Assembly (NCBI RefSeq): GCF_000308875.1
Contig: NZ_BAGL01000057.1
Coordinates: 83,836-147,835 of the forward strand
DNA: 64,000 bases
Direction of reading: 5' to 3'
Source: Nocardia transvalensis NBRC 15921
Lineage (GTDB): Bacteria > Actinomycetota > Actinomycetes > Mycobacteriales > Mycobacteriaceae
Below are positions 58,777 through 64,000 of this stretch, in pieces. Position 1 is the stretch's first letter; each line of letters starts with the position of its first letter. Position numbers and translations under genes: made by a program. The notes under the pieces are model-generated. The model was not told the origin of the DNA, did no database searches, and saw only the letters and a program-made list of their open reading frames with translations.

Positions 58777-60242
58777 AGACCGCGCTGTCCGAGCACCCGG
58801 CCCTCGAGATCGCAGACCGAGCCCATATTCGCGCCGCCCAGCGGATGCCAGGTCGACGGGAAGACGGCGTTGGTGTCGGTCAGGACGCTCGCCGAACCCG
58901 CGATACGCTCCACCAGCGGGCCGATATGGCCGTTCTGGGCGACCGAGTCGCCCTCGCCGGGCCAGTGCAGCCGGGCCTCGTCGGTGGCCGAGTCGTAGAC
59001 GAACCGGCCGCGCGCGTCGCTGACGCCGTACCCGACCATCATGGTGCTGCGCGGGTCGACTTGCAGCGGCGGGATCGACGCTTGGATGACGGTGGTGGCC
59101 GCGGCGGGATCCGACCAGTTCAGGCTGCCGTAGACGACGGGCCCGCCCTGCGCCGCGCCGACGGTGTCATCGAGGCAGGTCCACGCGTAGATGCGGTCGG
59201 CGTTGGTGCCCCAGCCGCCGCCCAGCGCCTCCGGCAGGTCGGGGATCTGCCCCTTCGCCGCGGCGCGCACGAGCAGTTTGGTGGTGTTGAGACTGCCGGC
59301 CGCCATCACCAGCGCCCCGGTGGTGAGAATCTTGTTCTCCATCACCGTGCCCGAGGCGTCGGTCCGGTCGACGTAGACGGTCCACCGGCCGTCCTTCGCC
59401 CGCTCGATATCGGTGACACGGTGCAGCGGCTCCACCGACACGCGTCCGGTCGCCTCGGCCGCGGCGAGGTAGGTGACGTCGACCGAATGTTTACCGCCGT
59501 TGTTCACCCCCATCGCACCGTCGCCGTTGGTGTAGGAGGGTTTCATCCGGCCCTGCAACTCGTCGAGCGCGTAGTTCCAGTCGATCGGCATCGGGATCTT
59601 CGACAGCGGCAGCCCGGCGCGCCGCACATGGTCGGCGAACACCCGCGCGGCCCGGTAATTCGGCGCGTCGATCAGTTCGTCCGGGGCGACGGCGAGTTGC
59701 AGCATGCGCGCGACGCGCGGGTAGTGGACGCGGTTCATCGTCTGCCAATCGAGGTCCTGCGGCAGATGCGTATTGAACACGTCCTCGGCCGGTTGCAGCG
59801 ACATGCCTTGGTACACCAGCGATCCGCCGCCCACGCCGGCCGCACACAGGGCCGTCATATTCTCGCCCGCCACCGCCTCGACGAGTCCGGCATAGGGCTC
59901 GAAGGCGAGCGGCGCGCCGAACAGCCGCGGCGCGGATCCGTACCAGAGGATGCGCTTGTCGGGAGAGGTCGCGTGCGGGAACGTCTCGGCGTTCGGCCCG
60001 GTCGGCCACCGCAGCCCGCGCTCCAGGACCGTCACCGGAACCCCCGCCTCGGCCAGGCGCAGCGCGGTCACGCCGCCGCCGAAGCCCGAGCCGATCACGA
60101 TGACCCGGTGGTCCTCGCGGACGGCCCGAATTCTGCCCGCGCCCGCCCCGATACCCGCCCGCGCGACGGCCGGACCCGCCGCCACCCCCGCTCCCGCCAC
60201 GGCGGCGCCGGCAAGAAAGGTACGACGGGTGAAAGCGGGCAC
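58650..60242 (-). CDS. GMC oxidoreductase resembling class I cholesterol oxidase
   Basis: A 530-residue protein. A Tat-type signal starts the sequence (FTRRTFLAGAAVAGAGVAAG). The FAD motif is IVIGSGFGGGVTALRLAEAG. Catalytic-region landmarks of cholesterol oxidase follow: AAGVGGGSLVYQGMS, the HPLGG of WHPLGGANMG (His447 equivalent) and ACNPSMTIAA (Asn485 equivalent). The segment aligned with Glu361 of the Streptomyces enzyme reads VIQASIPPL, apparently without the Glu that acts as isomerisation base. The GTG at 60242 with GGAGG six bases upstream is the start. It is divergent from a TetR gene and shares its operators. The substrate is probably a sterol or related alcohol; this is inference. 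Confidence 0.82.
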   Translation of the reverse strand: MPAFTRRTFLAGAAVAGAGVAAGPAVARAGIGAGAGRIRAVREDHRVIVIGSGFGGGVTALRLAEAGVPVTVLERGLRWPTGPNAETFPHATSPDKRILWYGSAPRLFGAPLAFEPYAGLVEAVAGENMTALCAAGVGGGSLVYQGMSLQPAEDVFNTHLPQDLDWQTMNRVHYPRVARMLQLAVAPDELIDAPNYRAARVFADHVRRAGLPLSKIPMPIDWNYALDELQGRMKPSYTNGDGAMGVNNGGKHSVDVTYLAAAEATGRVSVEPLHRVTDIERAKDGRWTVYVDRTDASGTVMENKILTTGALVMAAGSLNTTKLLVRAAAKGQIPDLPEALGGGWGTNADRIYAWTCLDDTVGAAQGGPVVYGSLNWSDPAAATTVIQASIPPLQVDPRSTMMVGYGVSDARGRFVYDSATDEARLHWPGEGDSVAQNGHIGPLVERIAGSASVLTDTNAVFPSTWHPLGGANMGSVCDLEGRVLGQRGLYVLDGALVPGTAAACNPSMTIAAVAERALDRLVPEDVGTII

Positions 60243-60394
60243 GACTGACCTCCAGACCACGGACGGAAACGCCCCAGCCGGTGCGACCGGGGGCAGGGCA
60301 CGCACGCTCTGCGTCGGCGAAAGTGGTGGACCCTGGGGCTTTTCGAAACTAGACACCGTAGAACACGACTGTCAAGGATTTCCGGGGCCGAACA

Positions 60395-60424
60395 GTAATC
60401 TGGTTACTGAAATAACTACGTTAC
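60395..60424. promoter_or_regulatory. Two 13-bp TetR operators between GMC oxidase and TetR genes
   Basis: GTAATCTGGTTAC (60395-60407) and ATAACTACGTTAC (60412-60424) share the palindromic form RTAAYnnnGTTAC and lie 17 bp apart, 10-40 bp before the TetR GTG at 60434. The larger stretch AACAGTAA...TTACTGTT (60391-60428) is itself an inverted repeat. A third copy lies at 61149-61161. Confidence 0.75.
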
Positions 60425-60433
60425 TGTTAGCAG

Positions 60434-61105
60434 GTGGACAGGACGGGCCGGGACACGGCGGCGAAGATCATCGACACGGTGCTGGCATTACTCGAGTCCG
60501 ACGGCTACGAGGCCGTCCAACTGCGCGAAGTCGCCCGCCGCGCGCGCGTGTCGCTGACGACGGTCTACAAGCTGTACCCGACCCGGGACGAACTGATCCT
60601 CACCGCCGTCGAGCACTGGATGGCCACCAACACCTACACCGAGATGCCCCCGGCGCCCGCCGACGAGACGCTGCGGCACGGGATCATGCGCATGCTGCGC
60701 TACGTATTCGAGCCCTGGGAACGACATCCGAGCATGCTGGAGGCGTACTACCTGACCCGCACCGGCCAGGCCGCGCAGCGGCTCGACGCCCAGGGCTTCG
60801 ACGCGATCCTTCCGGCGGCCAGCGACCTGCTGGCGCGCCTGGACCCGGAGTACGTCGCCGACATCGGCCTGGTGCTGACCAATATGGTGCACTCGCTGAT
60901 CGGCCGGTTCGCCGCCGGTGCCATCGAGATCACCGATATCCTGCCCGCGTTGGACCGGATCGTCTACCGGCTGACCACCAACAACGAACCTTTCGCCGCG
61001 CCCGCGCAGGCCCAGCGCCAGAACGGCGCCGCGCAGACGCTGGTGCTGCGGCCCTCGTTCATCTCGCCCTACGACCCGGGACCGGGAACAACGAGCGGGA
61101 CCTGA
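60434..61105 (+). CDS. TetR family regulator
   Basis: A 223-residue TetR protein. The HTH lies in residues 10-55 (TAAKIIDTVLALLESDGYEA, then LREVARRARVSLTTVYKLYP). The length and the C-terminal tail of basic/Gln-rich residues (APAQAQRQNGAAQTLVLRPS) are a little long for the family. The start is a GTG at 60434. Two copies of a 13-bp operator lie just upstream and a third before the lipase gene, so it probably controls itself, the GMC oxidase and the lipase. Confidence 0.85.
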   Translation: MDRTGRDTAAKIIDTVLALLESDGYEAVQLREVARRARVSLTTVYKLYPTRDELILTAVEHWMATNTYTEMPPAPADETLRHGIMRMLRYVFEPWERHPSMLEAYYLTRTGQAAQRLDAQGFDAILPAASDLLARLDPEYVADIGLVLTNMVHSLIGRFAAGAIEITDILPALDRIVYRLTTNNEPFAAPAQAQRQNGAAQTLVLRPSFISPYDPGPGTTSGT

Positions 61106-61148
61106 TCGCTGTGAGATCTCACGGCGACGACCTCGGCGGATCGTCTGA

Positions 61149-61161
61149 GTAACTGTGTTAC
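61149..61161 (+). promoter_or_regulatory. 13-bp TetR operator before the lipase gene
   Basis: GTAACTGTGTTAC is a perfect palindrome (GTAAC/GTTAC) of the same type as the two sites at 60395 and 60412. It is 57 bp before the lipase start at 61218. Confidence 0.7.
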
Positions 61162-61217
61162 CGTCTGGTACGGCCCGGATCCGGTGGCTAGACCAGATTC
61201 CGCAGAGAAGGATGATC

Positions 61218-62543
61218 ATGCAGGCACCCCGCCGTCGAATTCCCCCGGCACCCGCCCGCCGGACCGCGCGCATCCCGGCGCTGACCCTGGCGCTGTGCAC
61301 CGCCGCTGCGGCGAGCTGCCTGTCCGCGGGCGTCGCGAACGCGGCCGATTTCTACACTCCGCCCGCACAATTCGCCGCCGAACCGGGCTCGATCGTCAAG
61401 ACCGAGCCGGTGCCGGTCCTCACCGTGCCGCCCGGCGCGAACGGGCAGTGGCCGGCGGCCGCGCAACGGGTCATGTACACCTCGCGCACCCAGAACGGCG
61501 ACGCGGTGCCGGTATCGGGCGTCTTCCTCGACGCGAACCATCCCTGGCAGGGTTCCGGCCCGCGCCCGACCATCGTCATCGCCCCGGGCACGGTCGGGCA
61601 GGGCGACCAGTGCGCGGTGTCGAAGGCGATCTCGGCGGGCGTGTACGCCGATCCGGCGCAGCTGAGCCTGTCCGCGAATCAGGAGGCGGTGTCGGCCCTC
61701 GCCTGGAATTCACTCGGCGCCCGCGTCTTCATCACCGACTACATCGGCATGGGCACCCCCGGCATCCACACCTACACCAACCGCGTCGAGGAGGCCCACG
61801 CCGTCCTCGACGCCGCCCGCGCCGCGAACAACCTCTCCGGGAGCGGACCGGCGACGCCGGTGGCGTTCTGGGGGTACTCGCAGGGCGGCGGCGCCACCGC
61901 GGCCGCCGCGGAGTTGCAGCCCGACTACGCGCCGGAACTGGATCTCAAGGGCACCTGGGCCGGGGCGCCGCCCGCCGATCTGGGCGCGGTGATCGGCGGT
62001 ATCGACGGCAATCTCATCGGCGCCGCGATCGGCTTCGCGCTCAACGGTTTCGTCGATCGCTACCCGGACCTGCGCGGGGTGCTGGACCAGCGGACGTCCC
62101 CCAGCGGCCGGGCGCTGCTCGGCGAACTCTCGAACGAGTGCATCGCCGACGTCATCGTCAAACACCCCTTCGCCCGCACCACGGACTTCACCGCCGACCA
62201 CCGGCCGCTCATCGACCACATGCGCGAGATCCCCGAGGCGGAGAAGATCTTGGCGGACCAGCGGATCGGCACCCTGCGCCCGTCTGCGCCCGTCTTTGTG
62301 ACGAGCGGCATCAACGACGACACCATCCCCTACAAGCAGGCCCGCCAACTCGCCGACGACTGGTGCGCAGCAGGCGCCACGGTCACCTTCCGCAGCAACC
62401 CGCTCCCCCCGATCGCCCCGGGCACGGTATTCGGGAATCACTTCGGCCCCGAACTGATCGACGGCTTCGGCACCAACAACGCTGTGTCTTATTTGATGGA
62501 TCGCCTCGCCGACAAGCCGGTGCCGGGGTGCACTTTCGACTGA
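61218..62543 (+). CDS. Secreted lipase family protein
   Basis: A 441-residue protein of the secretory lipase (LIP) family. A Sec signal peptide (ALTLALCTAAAASCLSAGVANA) runs to about residue 45, where Ala-Asn-Ala-Ala gives a cleavage site. The mature enzyme has the nucleophile elbow WGYSQGGGAT (Ser near residue 217), an Asp in SGINDDTIPYKQ and a late His (FGNHFGPEL). Such enzymes hydrolyse triacylglycerols or other esters outside the cell. The ATG at 61218 has AAGG six bases upstream. A 13-bp TetR-type operator lies in its leader and a terminator hairpin follows. Confidence 0.88.
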   Translation: MQAPRRRIPPAPARRTARIPALTLALCTAAAASCLSAGVANAADFYTPPAQFAAEPGSIVKTEPVPVLTVPPGANGQWPAAAQRVMYTSRTQNGDAVPVSGVFLDANHPWQGSGPRPTIVIAPGTVGQGDQCAVSKAISAGVYADPAQLSLSANQEAVSALAWNSLGARVFITDYIGMGTPGIHTYTNRVEEAHAVLDAARAANNLSGSGPATPVAFWGYSQGGGATAAAAELQPDYAPELDLKGTWAGAPPADLGAVIGGIDGNLIGAAIGFALNGFVDRYPDLRGVLDQRTSPSGRALLGELSNECIADVIVKHPFARTTDFTADHRPLIDHMREIPEAEKILADQRIGTLRPSAPVFVTSGINDDTIPYKQARQLADDWCAAGATVTFRSNPLPPIAPGTVFGNHFGPELIDGFGTNNAVSYLMDRLADKPVPGCTFD

Positions 62544-62553
62544 AGCGCCTAGA

Positions 62554-62580
62554 GGGCCCTGCATGCTTTTGGCAGGGCCC
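62554..62580 (+). terminator. Hairpin terminator of the lipase gene
   Basis: GGGCCCTGC (62554-62562) and GCAGGGCCC (62572-62580) make a perfect 9-bp stem with the loop ATGCTTTTG, 10 bp after the lipase stop. It is the same loop as in the hairpin at 21111-21135. The next gene is convergent, so it may serve both. Confidence 0.85.
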
Positions 62581-62596
62581 CCCTCCGTGCGCCGCG

Positions 62597-63433
62597 CTAC
62601 TTCAGCAGGCTGCCGCCATCCACCGGCAGCGTGACCCCGGTGACGTACCGCGACTCGTCCGAGGCCAAATACAGCACCGCGTTGCTGATGTCGACCGGCT
62701 CTACCCAGCCGATGGGCAGGACGTGCATGAACTTGGCCACCGGCTCGAAGTCCTCCTTGGTGGGCTTCTCCAGGTCGGGGCGGAACAGCTTCATGGTGCC
62801 CTCGTTCATGAACATCGGGGTGTTCACGTTGGTGGGGTGCACCGAGTTGACCCGGATGGAGTGCTCGCCGAGTTCGACGGCGAAGGCGCGCATCAGGCCG
62901 ACCACGCCGTGCTTGGCGGCGACGTAGTGGCCGGTGTTCGGGTAGGCCTTGAGCCCGCCCACCGAACTGGTCAGCACGATCGAGCCGCCGCCCGCCGCCT
63001 TCAGGTGCGGCACACCGGCTTTCGCCGCCTTCCAGACGCCGCCCAGGTTGATGTCGAGCATCGTCTGCCAGTCTTCTTCACTGGTCTTGTCCAGCGTCTC
63101 GCCGCCGTTGCCGATACCGGCATTGGCGACGACGATATCCAGCCGGCCCAGTTCCTCCACGCCGCTGTCCACGGCGGCCTTCAGCGCGCCGAAGTCGCGG
63201 ACGTCGACCTCGGTGGTCACGATGCGGCGGCCGAGTCCCTTGACCAGATCGGCGGTTTCGGCCAGATCGTCGGGCGTGGACGCCGGGATCAGGTCGGTGC
63301 CGCTGACCGGCTTGCACACGTCGACCGCGATGATGTCCGCGCCCTCCTGTGCCAATCGCACGGCATGGCTGCGGCCCTGGCCGCGGGCCGCACCGGTGAT
63401 GAATGCGACCTTTCCTTCTACCCGTCCGGACAT
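62597..63433 (-). CDS. Mycofactocin-type SDR family oxidoreductase
   Basis: A 278-residue SDR. The nucleotide motif is FITGAARGQGRSHAVRLAQE. The long insertion after the second strand (DVCKPVSGTDLIPASTPDDL), the NNAG-like ANAGIG, catalytic Ser in IVLTSSVGG and YVAAKHG (YxxxK) match the mycofactocin-dependent TIGR03971 group, in which NAD is held tightly and recycled by mycofactocin. It probably oxidises an alcohol, such as a terpene or steroid alcohol. The ATG at 63433 has GAGGT six bases upstream. It lies 23 bp downstream of a P450 gene on the same strand, a known association for hydroxylation followed by dehydrogenation. Confidence 0.9.
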   Translation of the reverse strand: MSGRVEGKVAFITGAARGQGRSHAVRLAQEGADIIAVDVCKPVSGTDLIPASTPDDLAETADLVKGLGRRIVTTEVDVRDFGALKAAVDSGVEELGRLDIVVANAGIGNGGETLDKTSEEDWQTMLDINLGGVWKAAKAGVPHLKAAGGGSIVLTSSVGGLKAYPNTGHYVAAKHGVVGLMRAFAVELGEHSIRVNSVHPTNVNTPMFMNEGTMKLFRPDLEKPTKEDFEPVAKFMHVLPIGWVEPVDISNAVLYLASDESRYVTGVTLPVDGGSLLK

Positions 63434-63456
63434 GGGGTTACCTCGATTCCTAGCGC

Positions 63457-64000
63457 TCAGGGATGGGGAGTGAAGTTGATGTGCAGGTTGGACAGCCCGC
63501 GCAGGATGTAGGTGGGCTCGTAGTCGTAGCGGCGTTCCCCGGCGGGGCCGTGGCGCTCCTCGTCGATGGTGATGTCGAGCATCCGGTCCAGGATCCGCTC
63601 GATCGAGATGCGTCCCTCGGCCCGTGCCAGCGGGCTGCCGGGGCAGGTGTGCACGCCGCGCCCGAACGCCATGTGCTCGCGGAAGTTCTTGCGGTCCAAG
63701 CGGAATTCGTGCGGCTGCTCGAAGCGGCGCGGGTCGCGGTTGGCCGCGCCGGGGCAGAACATCACCGTCGAGCCCACGGGGATATCGACGTCGCCGACCG
63801 TCGTCGCGCGCGTCGCCAGCCGGAAGCCGCTCTTGACCGGAGCGTCCATCCGCAGCGTCTCCTCGACGAACGCCGGAATCTTGCTGCGGTCCTCGCGCAA
63901 CTGCCGCTGCACGTCGGGGTGATCGCCCAGGATGCGCAGCGACGCGCTCAGGAGTTTGGCCGTCGTCTCCTGCCCCGCGGCGAACAGGAATGTCGCCGAC
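63457..64000 (-). CDS. Cytochrome P450, C-terminal part (5' end outside window)
   Basis: The frame runs from the right edge of the window to the stop at 63457. It encodes the I-helix (LFAAGQETTAKLL), the K-helix ExxR (FVEETLRMDAPVKS), the meander (ANRDPRRFEQPHEFRLDR) and the haem loop (MAFGRGVHTCPGSPLAR). All expected motifs are intact, unlike in the P450 at 5292. The C-terminus YEPTYILRGLSNLHINF is close to P450s of mycolata often found beside mycofactocin SDR genes. The substrate is unknown; a terpenoid, alkane or steroid is possible. The N-terminal half is outside the window. Confidence 0.92.
   Translation of the reverse strand, partial: SATFLFAAGQETTAKLLSASLRILGDHPDVQRQLREDRSKIPAFVEETLRMDAPVKSGFRLATRATTVGDVDIPVGSTVMFCPGAANRDPRRFEQPHEFRLDRKNFREHMAFGRGVHTCPGSPLARAEGRISIERILDRMLDITIDEERHGPAGERRYDYEPTYILRGLSNLHINFTPHP

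Overview
The window is GC-rich DNA of a mycolic-acid actinobacterium, most likely Nocardia or a close relative. The main reason is the block at 23.4-29.9 kb (LemA/Nudix protein, pimA, PIM acyltransferase, pgsA, HIT protein, thrS), which matches the phosphatidylinositol-mannoside locus of Mycobacterium (Rv2609c-Rv2614c). Further support comes from pdxS close by, two SulP-carbonic anhydrase fusions, a mycofactocin-type SDR, F420-type oxidoreductases and GTG/TTG starts with ATGA/GTGA gene overlaps. No rRNA, tRNA, insertion sequence, prophage or CRISPR array was seen.

Layout. 0-9.6 kb is accessory metabolism and resistance: the tail of a second-type infA; a hydrolase/TetR divergent pair; an FAD monooxygenase-MFS operon facing its TetR; a P450 with a degenerate ExxR motif plus a Baeyer-Villiger monooxygenase; and a LysR gene. 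9.6-17 kb holds a full-length DnaE1-type polymerase, a Thr-rich lipoprotein/membrane protein pair, an IclR regulator and pdxS without pdxT. 17.2-23.4 kb looks inserted between pdxS and the PIM locus: the alkane hydroxylase cluster (TetR, alkB, two rubredoxins, rubredoxin reductase), a repeat/hairpin region, a nitroreductase, a flavin-binding protein, a small kinase-hairpin-like protein and a DoxX protein. 23.4-30 kb is the conserved PIM/thrS operon. 30-41 kb carries a frameshifted thioesterase, a FhuF-type protein, two tandem SulP-carbonic anhydrase fusions, a Tat-exported amidase and a pair of F420-type oxidoreductases. 41-48.6 kb carries a darcynin/SDR/LysR group, a complete osmoprotectant ABC operon and a TauD-type dioxygenase. 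49-57.5 kb carries an IdeR-boxed PepSY membrane protein, phosphoketolase, a membrane-anchored PstS-like protein, a desaturase, and a guanidine exporter behind a guanidine-III riboswitch. 57.5-64 kb is a lipid/steroid-type region: AraC, a cholesterol-oxidase-like GMC enzyme, a TetR, a secreted lipase, a mycofactocin-type SDR and a partial P450.

Regulatory sequence is unusually readable. There are paired operators in three TetR intergenic regions. One 13-bp operator type links the GMC oxidase, its TetR and the lipase into a small regulon. An IdeR box covers a start codon, a 20-bp box is shared by both SulP-carbonic anhydrase promoters, and there is a family of terminator-like hairpins with 9-nt loops. 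The points most worth following up are the guanidine-III riboswitch, the two paralogous orphan proteins resembling a histidine-kinase dimerisation hairpin without its histidine, the tandem SulP-carbonic anhydrase pair, the 13-bp operator regulon and the degenerate P450.
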